Shown here: positions 9,335 through 17,266 of the stretch, one piece after another
How the letters are laid out: each line of letters opens with the position of its first letter
How positions within the stretch are numbered: position 1 is the first letter of the stretch
NCBI GenBank assembly: GCA_963794475.1
Contig: CAWCDW010000003.1
Coordinates: forward strand, 1 to 64,000
Direction: 5' to 3'
DNA from: GAS188 sp963794475
GTDB taxonomy: Bacteria > Pseudomonadota > Alphaproteobacteria > Rhizobiales > Beijerinckiaceae
DNA: 64,000 nucleotides
Translations under genes and position numbers: made by a program
Notes under the pieces: model-generated
Told to the model about the DNA's origin: nothing
The model's input: the letters and a program-made list of their open reading frames with translations, nothing else
Database searches by the model: none

Positions 9335-10642
9335 TCAGGCTTTCACAGTTGCGAGCGTAACGAAATTGGTCGCCTCAACGAGTCCCATATTCGGCAGCGA
9401 TGCGCGAATAGTCTCGGAAACATAATTCGGTGACAGATGCGCATAATGTCGTTCGGTCATTCTTGTATCTGCATGACCAAGCTGGGCTGCGATCACCCCT
9501 ATCGGCACGCCTCTCATGGCGAGCGTCGAAGCATAGGTATGCCGCAAAACATGGAAGGTCGCTGGCGGCTCGATCTTCGCGCGCTTCGAGGCCGCAATCA
9601 ATGGGCGCTGCTGATGCGACGCCTTCCAGGCGTCGCCATCCAATCGCTTAAAGACATGGGCATCAGACTTTCTTCCAGCTATTAGCGACGAGAAGAGGAC
9701 ATTGCCCTCTCCCGTCAAGGTAACGTGGCGGGGCTTCCCGGATTTGGAGAGCTTCACGGTCACCGTTCCCGCAGCAGCATTGAAGTCGGATGCCTTCATG
9801 CGGACCAGCTCGCCATAGCGGCACCCACTGAGCAAAGCGCCTTGCACGAGCTCGCGGAAGTCCCTGTCACATGCACGGACGAGCCGTTTGCACTGAGGCG
9901 CGGTCAGGAACCTGACTACCGGCGCATCCGCCTCACGGAATGGCTTCACCTTCCGCCAAGCCTCATCCGAGACAGCATGTCCATCGGCAAAGGCGTGATT
10001 GAGTGCTGCCTTAAGGATAGTGAGCACGCGGTTGGCTGTCGCACGGCGTGCCCGGATAGCATCCGGGTCGCCTGGTTGAATGTCTTTCGTTCTCCGCTCG
10101 CTCGCACCTTTCGGCGTTCGCAAAAGCTTGGGAGCCTCTGCAAGCCTCGACAGCCAGTCCCGAATGCGGTTCGCGGTAAGCCTTTCGATTTCGAGCGACC
10201 CTAAAGCGGGAAGTATTCTAGCGTCGGCGACATATCGATCCGATCGAGCACCTTTCGAACCCCTCCCCTCGCGAGCCAAGAAATATTCCTCGATCACGGT
10301 CTTGACCGTGCGCTTGTCCTCAATTGCGCCATTGTCGGTGGAATGCTTTGCAGCTCGAAGAAAGAACTTGCGAGCTCTCTCCTGTGCCTGGGCAAAGGAG
10401 AACACCGTGATGTTGTCCGGATCCCGGGCATCATCGGCCGCGCCAAGCGCCTCATAACGTTGACGGCCGTCCTCAGTTCTGAAACGCCCGATCCAGGTTC
10501 CCCCCTTTGAGCCCCGACGATACCCAATGGCACAACCACGGGAGACCGAAGTCCAATACGGCTCACGCCGCTCGGCCAACCTTAGCCGGGAGGATCGGGT
10601 ATCGATTTTGGCGTTGCGGATGGTGCGCGCCACTGCTCGCAT
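9335..10642 (-). CDS. tyrosine-type site-specific recombinase (integrase)
   Basis: A 435-residue protein with a basic N-terminal arm-binding domain, a core-binding helical domain (about residues 115-240) and a C-terminal catalytic domain. The catalytic residues are visible: Arg in SGCRYGELVRM, the H-x-x-R box in HVLRHTYAS, a second His in QLGHADTRMT and the Tyr nucleophile in ERHYAHLSP. A GTG three codons in (10633), giving the N-terminus MARTIRNAKI, may be the true start. It reads away from the tRNA 3' fragment at 10791-10820, the arrangement expected for an integrase at the right end of an element inserted into a tRNA gene. It is the only gene of the element that appears fully intact. Confidence 0.92.
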   Translation of the reverse strand: MRAVARTIRNAKIDTRSSRLRLAERREPYWTSVSRGCAIGYRRGSKGGTWIGRFRTEDGRQRYEALGAADDARDPDNITVFSFAQAQERARKFFLRAAKHSTDNGAIEDKRTVKTVIEEYFLAREGRGSKGARSDRYVADARILPALGSLEIERLTANRIRDWLSRLAEAPKLLRTPKGASERRTKDIQPGDPDAIRARRATANRVLTILKAALNHAFADGHAVSDEAWRKVKPFREADAPVVRFLTAPQCKRLVRACDRDFRELVQGALLSGCRYGELVRMKASDFNAAAGTVTVKLSKSGKPRHVTLTGEGNVLFSSLIAGRKSDAHVFKRLDGDAWKASHQQRPLIAASKRAKIEPPATFHVLRHTYASTLAMRGVPIGVIAAQLGHADTRMTERHYAHLSPNYVSETIRASLPNMGLVEATNFVTLATVKA

Positions 10643-10790
10643 CCTTCATACGGAAAAAATACGGAAAAGCTATAGACGAACGATCGCGAACAATCTAGGA
10701 CAGAAATGATCTTATCTACATGAAGTTACGCGTTCACGGCTGTTCGCATTTGTTCTAAAAAGCCGCTGTTATTCCCCTCTCACGGCGAAA

Positions 10791-10820
10791 ACAGGGGTTC
10801 GAGTCCCCTTGGGAGCGCCA
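10791..10820 (+). other. tRNA 3'-end fragment, probable attachment site
   Basis: The sequence contains a T-stem and loop (AGGGG-TTCGAGT-CCCCT) followed by seven acceptor bases, a discriminator and CCA at 10818-10820. No D-arm or anticodon arm precedes it, so this is not a whole tRNA gene. Integration into a tRNA 3' end leaves exactly such a duplicate at the far end of the element, with the integrase alongside. The intact tRNA expected at the left end was not found in this window, so the left boundary is unknown or lost. Confidence 0.7.
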
Positions 10821-10834
10821 CGCATTTTAATCAC

Positions 10835-12010
10835 CTATCGCATCAAGCCTGCCGCACGAAGTGCATCCTCTATTACCTTTCTCACGCCACTTGTCGCGTG
10901 AACTGAAGGGATGGGCGGAGCTGCTGAATACGTTCTTGACGTATCAAAATCTGGTTCTGCTCCACGCAAATGATCCTCCGGCGCGGCATGGGAATCGTAG
11001 GCGTGCGGCAGCATGATTGTTCGACCGTCTTCGGCCGGCACGAGTCCCCAAGAGCGAGCAATATGAAAAGTGGAGGAGATACCCACATCCAGCATGAAGG
11101 GAGCAGCAGCCCCGTAATTGGTCGGGGGCTTGGTGGCGATTGGAGTGCCATGGCCCATTCCCGTTATGCTGTACTCCTCGATGAGGATTCGGCCATCGAC
11201 ATCACACCATGCCCGGTGTGGGAAGCCATCAATCAGTTCAGAGCGGGTTGGCATTTCTCCGACATGGTGCACATCGCGCCATTGCCCAAGGATGGCCGCC
11301 ATATTCGAAGGCACGACGGTACGATCTGCCGTCCCTTGCCAAATCGAGATGGTGGGCCACGGGCCAGAGTGGGTCGAGGCAGAGCGGAGGAGAGATTGAA
11401 GGTTTTTTTCCGTTGGAAAGCCGCGCCCCCGCATCCGGTCGAAAGCTTCTGGGACCGAAGAAGCGCACCCATAGGGAAGACCTGCGATGATCGCTCCTCC
11501 GGCGAATACGTCAGGATAGGTGGCGAGCATTACCGATGTCATGGCTCCCCCTGCGGAGAGCCCTGTCACGAAGATGCGCCTGCGGTCGATGCCATGCAGC
11601 AGGACAAGCGTTTCGATCATTTGCCGAATCGAGAGGGCCTCCCCGGCCTCGCGTCGAATGTGCTGGGGCACGAACCAGTTGAAGCAGAGGTTGGGGTTGT
11701 TTGAGCGCTGCTGCTCCGGATAGAGCAGCGCGATGTTGTGGCGATCCGCGAGGCGCGACCATCCGGAACCATAGTCGTAGCCGGCAGCCGTCTGCGTGCA
11801 GCCGTGCAACACGACCACAAGCGGAGCATTGCGCGGCAAGTTTTTGGGGATGTAGATTTTCCCCCGCAACGCCCCCGGGTTGGAGCCAAAATCCAGCAAA
11901 TCAGTAAGGCGATCCGACACCGGGTTGCCTGTGGTTCCGGGTGTGGCTCGGAAAGCTGCTAAACGGCTGATCGTCTCTGATACGCTTCTCACATCGCCAT
12001 CCTTCCGCAT
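10835..12010 (-). CDS. PHB-depolymerase-family (LpqC-type) esterase
   Basis: An alpha/beta-hydrolase of about 390 residues. It has the oxyanion segment VVVLHGCTQTAAGYDYGSGW, the nucleophile box GLSAGGAMT, a probable catalytic Asp in WQGTADRTVVP and a His in GMGHGTP. This order and the HGCTQ motif define the esterase/PHB depolymerase family, which acts on short-chain esters or polyhydroxybutyrate. No signal peptide is evident, which argues for an intracellular enzyme or an alternative export route. The frame extends upstream to a GTG at 12082, but the first conserved residues begin after the ATG at 12010; a GTG at 11992 is also possible. It lies just outside the tRNA fragment. Confidence 0.88.
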   Translation of the reverse strand: MRKDGDVRSVSETISRLAAFRATPGTTGNPVSDRLTDLLDFGSNPGALRGKIYIPKNLPRNAPLVVVLHGCTQTAAGYDYGSGWSRLADRHNIALLYPEQQRSNNPNLCFNWFVPQHIRREAGEALSIRQMIETLVLLHGIDRRRIFVTGLSAGGAMTSVMLATYPDVFAGGAIIAGLPYGCASSVPEAFDRMRGRGFPTEKNLQSLLRSASTHSGPWPTISIWQGTADRTVVPSNMAAILGQWRDVHHVGEMPTRSELIDGFPHRAWCDVDGRILIEEYSITGMGHGTPIATKPPTNYGAAAPFMLDVGISSTFHIARSWGLVPAEDGRTIMLPHAYDSHAAPEDHLRGAEPDFDTSRTYSAAPPIPSVHATSGVRKVIEDALRAAGLMR

Positions 12011-12428
12011 GCGGTTCCGCTCATGTAACGCCGCCGATTCACAATCGTTGCTGCGGTGCACAATCTTTTTTGGGAGGACCACTGAGGCGTGTTCGGAAGG
12101 TTGGGGGCAGCTTTCACACGATCACACGCAGGATGGATCGGGGACGACCGCGATGCTTCCGCAGGGATCCAGTTTCCGGGCGCGTAAGCCCAGGGCACCG
12201 GTTCGGAGGCCCTGCATGGCCGCTTCCGTGCAAGTCAAAGCGTTGTTACGGGGGCGGCGAGAGGCCATTCGGATGCGATGGCGCTCGGCTGGTCCCTAAT
12301 CCCGCTGGGAGGATAGATTGGCACGCTGAAAGATGCTGCGGAAGCAGGAGGGCAGTTCCTATCGGGCGGTCGGTGAGATTGTTTCCTACCGCGGAAGACG
12401 GTCAAGCTTATGCTCGACGGATCAGCAG
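12011..12428. other. no supported gene
   Basis: Apart from the possible N-terminal extension of the esterase up to 12082, I see no gene here. Confidence 0.4.
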
Positions 12429-12608
12429 CTAATTCATGCGCCTGCCGCCAGGGCTATCCAAGGGCTCCGGCGCTGGGGGTGCCGTCGGTTCGGTGACATC
12501 GCCTTCGCGCGGAGGCTGCATCGCCATCGGCTGGTTCTTCATGGGGGTCTTCAGGAGTTTTTTCCGTGCTTTCCTGGCGTCCTTCTCGATGCGCTGGCGG
12601 TCGGCCAT
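12429..12608 (-). CDS. small conserved-looking protein (59 aa)
   Basis: A short frame starting with ATG at 12608 and ending with TAG at 12429-12431 encodes 59 residues. It begins MADRQRIEKDARKARKKLL, a strongly basic helix, and ends in an acidic, Pro-rich tail (TEPTAPPAPEPLD). A GGGAGGG sequence lies about eight bases before the ATG, a good ribosome binding site. The charge pattern and the strong Shine-Dalgarno make it a plausible real small gene, perhaps nucleic-acid or membrane-surface binding. Function is unknown and I do not recognise a named family. Confidence 0.5.
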   Translation of the reverse strand: MADRQRIEKDARKARKKLLKTPMKNQPMAMQPPREGDVTEPTAPPAPEPLDSPGGRRMN

Positions 12609-13044
12609 TTGAGGAGCCCTCCCTTGGCTAGGAGAGCAACGCAGCTCTTCAAACGATCGTTCCCGCCCAAGGCCTTCCTACGGTCTTTGTAACGCATGCA
12701 GTCTTTTCACGCGATTGCGGCTGGCGCCATGCCGGAATGGCCCATCGCGAAGTGAGCATGATGCGCCGCCTTCTCGTGATGCGGCCTCGTGATGCTTCCC
12801 CGAGGGGTGTCGACCGACCTCTGCGAATGATTTCTTGGATGTCCATTGGCACCACCCTCATTGCTGTCTTGACATGAGCGGGCGCTAAATTTGGTAGATG
12901 ATCCCTGTCTGCCACCAATTCACGCTGGCACCCTTGGTCGGTAAATCTCGTCCCCCGAGACGTTAAGCACATCCCGCGCCTATCACCTCAAGGTTGCGGA
13001 ACGCAGCTGGTTGCTAAACGTTGCGCAGAGGGAGGAAGAGCTGC
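12609..13044. other. no supported gene; upstream region of GH65 gene
   Basis: No frame with recognisable features is present. The last 20 bases hold GGAGGAAG, the ribosome binding site of the GH65 gene. Presumably both the small gene at 12429 and the GH65 gene are transcribed divergently from here. Confidence 0.4.
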
Positions 13045-15108
13045 ATGACCGACCCTATAAGTCCCCGCCCTTACAAGGGTGGCGCGGGCACAGAATTACC
13101 AGCCTACATGTCAAATGGGGTCGTAGGCCTAAAGATTCGAGACAATCCATTAGCTCCTGGCATGACGCTGCTTAGCGGGTTCTCAGGAGAGCACGCCGAA
13201 AGAAAAATCGAGGCCGCGGCCGTCGCTCCCTATCCGGTCGCCGGCGATATCTGCTTAGACGGGGTTTGGATGTCCGAGGCGCCTCGAGGCGTTCGAGTGG
13301 TCGATCAAGCATATGATTTTTCGACTGCGGAATTGACAACTCAATTGTATTTCAAAGTAAACGATCGCCAAGCAAGAGTTACGGTGATGGCATTCTGCAG
13401 CCGGGAGCAGCCGACCGTAGTCTGTCAAGAGGTTGCCATTGCGGTCGACGGGCCATGCGCTCTCCGGTTTCGCGCAAAGATCGCCCTATCCGGAATCGAA
13501 GGACGAGCGTTGCGATACAACCGCGACACGCCCGGCGAAGCTATGCCTTCATGCGACGGGTCGCTGCTTTGGCAAAGTGCGGGAGCGATGTCGACATGCG
13601 GCCTCGCGTACGTGACCGAATTGCTTGGACATGACACCAAACCCCAAAGGCCACCATTAGATGGTGAAAGCTTACGGAGCGAATATGCGTGGCGGGCTTC
13701 TCGCGCCCGCCAATATAAGGTGCGCCAACTGGTGAGCCTCGTCCCCAGCGCATTGCACAGTCAACCCGACTACGAGGCGGTACGCCTAATTGCGATGGTC
13801 GCGAACGTGGGCTTCGATTCCGTTCGCAACAACAATCAAGCTTGCTGGGCAGAACTGTGGAAGAGCAGGATTCGTTTGGTCGGCGCAGAGAAACGCTGGC
13901 AAGCCATGGCGGATGCCGCGTTCTTTTACCTGATGTCGTCTGCTCACCCGTCATCCCCCTCTTCGACATCGATGTTCGGGCTCGCGACGTGGCATGATTA
14001 TCACTATTATTTTGGTCACGTGATGTGGGACATCGAGTCGTTTTGCATTCCGCCGTTGATCTTCCTTCAACCCGACGCTGCCCAAAGCATGCTTGATTAC
14101 CGTTCGCGTAATTTAAATTCCGCGCGCAATAACGCACATCTGATGGGGCGGCGCGGCTTACAATTTCCCTGGGAAAGTGCCCCCACTTCGGGAGAAGAAG
14201 CCGCGCCTATGCCCGGTACTGCGGCTTGGCGCGAGGATCACGTTTCACTTGACGTTGCCCGCGCCTTTGCACTTTGCGCGAACGTAACCGGCGGCGACGC
14301 CTTCTTGCGAGACAAAGCATGGCCCGTGTTATCGGGCGTCGCGGAATGGATCAAAAGCCGTGTATCCAAGCGCCGTGGAAAATACGAAATTCCTTCATCC
14401 ATGGGAATAGCCGAACGCAAATCGCCATCGGACAACTCAGTTTTCACAAACATGTCGGCAAGAATTGTTCTGCGCGACGCGATCGCCGCAGCGAAACGAT
14501 TGAACCGACCCGTGGACCCTGTTTGGCAAGAGATTGCAGCCAAAATGGCTATCCCAAAACGAGGTAAAGTTGTAATTTCCCACGATTCATTTCGCATAGA
14601 CGAAGAAAAAGGAGCCACGCCGGATCCATTGATGGGCATCTTCCCTCTCGGATTCGATTTGGACCATGAGACAGAGCAACAGACGCTTTCTTATTATCTG
14701 AAGCTTGCAAAACGCTACCTTGGAAGCCCCATGCTCTCGGCTCTCTACGGCGTCTGGGCCGCCCGTACTGGTAATCGAAAGCTCTCGTTGGAGTTGCTCG
14801 AACGGGGCTACGGCGATTTCTGTACAGAGAGGTTTATGCAGACGTTGGAATACCGCAAAGATGTATTTCCTGAGCAGCCCGAAGCTGGACCATTCTTTGC
14901 AAACATGGGGGGCTTTTTGTTAGGTCTGATTCTTGGTTTTCCGCGAATTCAACCCGGGCCGGAAGATCCTCGGGAATGGTGTAAAGCACCTGTCGTATTG
15001 CCTACTGGATGGCATTCGATCGAAATCGATCGGGTCTGGATTAGGGGGAAACCATGGCGGCTATCAGCTTCTCAGGGGGAAGCTCGAGCTCGCCTGGAGC
15101 CCACTTGA
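13045..15108 (+). CDS. glycoside hydrolase family 65 protein (phosphorylase/acid-trehalase type)
   Basis: A 687-residue protein starting at ATG 13045, preceded by GGAGGAAG about seven bases upstream; a TTG eight codons earlier is less likely. The middle shows the GH65 (alpha/alpha)6-barrel signature: HYYFGHVMWDIESF matching the conserved F-W-D-x-E region, then a Y-R-x-x-x-L segment with an R-G-x-x-F-P-W-E motif. A Glu-Asp-His at about residue 400 is in the position of the catalytic acid region. The family includes trehalose, maltose and kojibiose phosphorylases, acid trehalases and glucosylgalactosyl-hydroxylysine glucosidase; the short N-terminus and sequence are closest in feel to the last group. 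The gene is visibly less GC-rich than its neighbours, suggesting transfer. No partner phosphoglucomutase or transporter is adjacent. Confidence 0.8.
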   Translation: MTDPISPRPYKGGAGTELPAYMSNGVVGLKIRDNPLAPGMTLLSGFSGEHAERKIEAAAVAPYPVAGDICLDGVWMSEAPRGVRVVDQAYDFSTAELTTQLYFKVNDRQARVTVMAFCSREQPTVVCQEVAIAVDGPCALRFRAKIALSGIEGRALRYNRDTPGEAMPSCDGSLLWQSAGAMSTCGLAYVTELLGHDTKPQRPPLDGESLRSEYAWRASRARQYKVRQLVSLVPSALHSQPDYEAVRLIAMVANVGFDSVRNNNQACWAELWKSRIRLVGAEKRWQAMADAAFFYLMSSAHPSSPSSTSMFGLATWHDYHYYFGHVMWDIESFCIPPLIFLQPDAAQSMLDYRSRNLNSARNNAHLMGRRGLQFPWESAPTSGEEAAPMPGTAAWREDHVSLDVARAFALCANVTGGDAFLRDKAWPVLSGVAEWIKSRVSKRRGKYEIPSSMGIAERKSPSDNSVFTNMSARIVLRDAIAAAKRLNRPVDPVWQEIAAKMAIPKRGKVVISHDSFRIDEEKGATPDPLMGIFPLGFDLDHETEQQTLSYYLKLAKRYLGSPMLSALYGVWAARTGNRKLSLELLERGYGDFCTERFMQTLEYRKDVFPEQPEAGPFFANMGGFLLGLILGFPRIQPGPEDPREWCKAPVVLPTGWHSIEIDRVWIRGKPWRLSASQGEARARLEPT

Positions 15109-15131
15109 ACTCGGAATAGAAGCTTGAGTTG

Positions 15132-15150
15132 CGGCGTGCTAAACGCCGTT
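15132..15150 (+). terminator. possible weak terminator after GH65 gene
   Basis: A six-pair hairpin (CGGCGT, five-base loop, ACGCCG) lies 24 bases after the GH65 stop and is followed by TT but no long T-run. It may aid termination but is not a strong intrinsic terminator. Confidence 0.25.
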
Positions 15151-15260
15151 ATCAAGCAGATGTCGCGAGGACGGCCACCGCTTGTTAGACTCACAACCGG
15201 GTCGCCGCCCCCACGACAAGCTCGCCCGAAGCCGGGCATGTGGCTTGCCGTCTCTCGGCG

Positions 15261-15854
15261 TTAGTAAAGAGTACGTTCGCGCTCAATCTCCTCAACCGTG
15301 TAAGGTGGCGCCTTCTCATCGAAACGAGTCCAGCCCGACTGGCGATAAGCTGCCCCGCGGACGTCAGGATCAACCGCACCCCTGTCCGATAGGATGGATT
15401 CCGCACGGGACGCTATAGTGTCGTCAACGCGGGCCGTCACGATACTGCCGCCCCGGCGAACCCCCTCTGCATATATTTCAGCGTGTTCCGGTCTGACGCC
15501 GGCGCTGGTGAGGGAGCCGACCAAACCCCCAGCGGCACCACCCGCCACCGCGCCGACAGCGGTGGCTGCTAACCATCCGGCCGCAACGACCGGCCCGAGG
15601 CCAGGAATGGCCAGCAGTCCCAAGCCCGCGAGCAGGCCTGCGCCGCCACCGAGAGCCGCGCCCACGGACGCGCCCGACGCCGCGCCGGAGCCGGCATTCT
15701 CGGCAGTGCGGCCCGACGGCGATGACCAGCGGTTCTCGGCATTATTTGCGACAATACTGATGTCACGGTGCGGGATACCCGCCGCCTCAAGGTCCCGCAC
15801 CGCCTGAGTAGCGGCATCGTAAGAATCAAAGAGGCCTGTCACTGTGCGCGTCAT
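15261..15854 (-). CDS. general-stress-type protein with glycine-rich membrane segment (YflT/DUF1269-like)
   Basis: A 197-residue protein starting MTRTVTGLFDSYDAAT. The first 35 residues match the fold of the heat-induced or general stress protein family (T-V-x-G-L-F-D-x-x-x-A-x-x-A-V, then L-x-x-x-G-I and D-I-S-I-V). Residues 55-115 are Gly/Ala-rich and hydrophobic, probably a glycine-zipper membrane hairpin, and the remainder contains a second alpha-beta repeat (HAEIYAEGVRRGGSIVTARV). In the family this architecture is linked to stress responses, but the biochemical role is not known. The gene stands alone on the minus strand, with a short gap to the next small gene. Confidence 0.75.
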   Translation of the reverse strand: MTRTVTGLFDSYDAATQAVRDLEAAGIPHRDISIVANNAENRWSSPSGRTAENAGSGAASGASVGAALGGGAGLLAGLGLLAIPGLGPVVAAGWLAATAVGAVAGGAAGGLVGSLTSAGVRPEHAEIYAEGVRRGGSIVTARVDDTIASRAESILSDRGAVDPDVRGAAYRQSGWTRFDEKAPPYTVEEIERERTLY

Positions 15855-15895
15855 ACTTTATCTCCACCAATTAAAACTCGTGTTTCTTCCGTTGC

Positions 15896-16165
15896 TCAAT
15901 TCTCCGAAATATTGCCCTTGTAATCCAAGCCGATTTTTACTGTCTTGCCATTCTTGGAAGCGGTTCCACGCCAAATTCCTTGATCGTCCTTGGTCAGGCC
16001 GCTTACGTTGGTATAGCCTGCCTTTTCTATGCGGGACTTGGCCTCTCCTTGGGTAAAACTGTTTGCGCCGGGCGCCGGGGTTGCGGTCTGCGCGGGCTGA
16101 GTTTGAGCTAGGGCCATGTCGGTGCCGAGCGCGAATACGCTGATTAGCAAAATGACAAATCTCAT
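15896..16165 (-). CDS. small secreted PepSY-like protein
   Basis: The ATG at 16165 follows GGGAGAA at a suitable distance and begins a clear signal peptide (MRFVILLISVFALGTDMALA) that ends at about residue 20. The mature part of roughly 65 residues has a Pro/Thr linker, then a fold reading AKSRIEKAGYTNVSGLTKDDQGIWRG and VKIGLDYKGN, which fits a PepSY-type domain found in many short periplasmic proteins of alphaproteobacteria. A longer reading from 16195 lacks a good signal sequence and is less likely. Probable periplasmic protein of unknown role. Confidence 0.75.
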   Translation of the reverse strand: MRFVILLISVFALGTDMALAQTQPAQTATPAPGANSFTQGEAKSRIEKAGYTNVSGLTKDDQGIWRGTASKNGKTVKIGLDYKGNISEN

Positions 16166-16366
16166 CAGTTTTCTCCCATGTGAGGCGCCGGACAACGTGA
16201 GCTGAGCGGATAGGTTCCCAGAAATAGTTGGGATGCTTCAATGTCAGCCAACGGTCAGCGAGCGCGATTGCGAGCCGTCGAGGCGCGCGGAGCCAACCCA
16301 CCGACCCGGCGAGGCAAGCGCCCGCAGGTCGGCGACGAAGCGGCGAGCTCGATCGAACGCTTGCGC

Positions 16367-16906
16367 TTACTTCACGGGCAGCATCAAATGTTCATAAGGG
16401 GTGCCCGGCCACATGACGTAGGGCCGCGTGGGATCAGGCTTGGCATCGCGAGGGTAGGCTTGCATCATCCCTTTGGCGTCCGCACCGACGATCATCACGT
16501 GCGACCCCGTTTTGACCCAATTGTTGTCGGGCGTCTGCCCGGCGGCATAGGGGTCAGTGTTGCTGGCGCCGTTGTCACCTCTGAGCATGTAAATGAACCC
16601 GATCTTCTGCGGTGCGGGTCCCTTGCCTTTCCAGGCCTGCGCCCACTCCATCGCGGCCGCATCCGCGCACATCGGGGCGTTGCCAGGATCCATGCAGGTC
16701 CATCCGTTATTCCCCTCTTTGATGGCCATCATCTTCCCATCGGGGCCCATGTTCAGGACCGTTGCGTGCTCCAGGACATGAGCCGGCGCCGCCTGCTTCA
16801 GCTTCGCCATGAGTTCTTGATCGCTCACCATCTTGTGCTGCGCATGGGCCAGCGAGAGAGAGCCAAGTAATGTTCCGACGGACAAGAAGATAATTGAAGT
16901 TTTCAT
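16367..16906 (-). CDS. secreted hypothetical protein
   Basis: Starting at ATG 16906, which follows GGAGGCGAC, the protein has a signal peptide (MKTSIIFLSVGTLLGSLSLAHA) and a mature part of about 157 residues. It contains two Cys in the segment WTCMDPGNAPMCADAAAMEW, probably a disulfide, and a repeated use of Asn, Pro and Met. I do not recognise a functional family with certainty, but related sequences of similar layout are common hypothetical secreted proteins in Rhizobiales. The frame remains open 30 codons upstream of this start, but the signal peptide and ribosome binding site decide the shorter form. Confidence 0.7.
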   Translation of the reverse strand: MKTSIIFLSVGTLLGSLSLAHAQHKMVSDQELMAKLKQAAPAHVLEHATVLNMGPDGKMMAIKEGNNGWTCMDPGNAPMCADAAAMEWAQAWKGKGPAPQKIGFIYMLRGDNGASNTDPYAAGQTPDNNWVKTGSHVMIVGADAKGMMQAYPRDAKPDPTRPYVMWPGTPYEHLMLPVK

Positions 16907-17266
16907 TGTCGCCTCCGCTGTGTTCTGGGCCGAGCTTAGGTCAAGCGCTCGCTTTTTTACGTTGCAGAGCTTGCGCCTCATCGCACGCGTTTTCAACCGG
17001 GAGATGGCCTGCGGCCACCTGCGAAGGGCGGCGGCAAGGATTTGACGACATCCCAGGAAACGGCGCGAGTGCCCGACCTCCGAGGCGGCAACGATCTAGA
17101 AGCCAGTCGGAAAATACCCATAAGGGCCTAGGGCGGCTTAGTTCCTTTGAGAGGGATTTTAGGGCTCTTGCGACAACGTTCCGTCATCGCGCGCATGTTA
17201 GTCGTCAAAGTAGGACGAAGGGGACGACCGAGGACTTAAACGGCTGGCGCGAGAGACTGCTCAACG
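16907..17266. other. no supported gene; divergent upstream region
   Basis: Separates the secreted protein gene from the divergent phosphoesterase gene. No recognisable gene or regulatory motif is seen. Confidence 0.4.
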
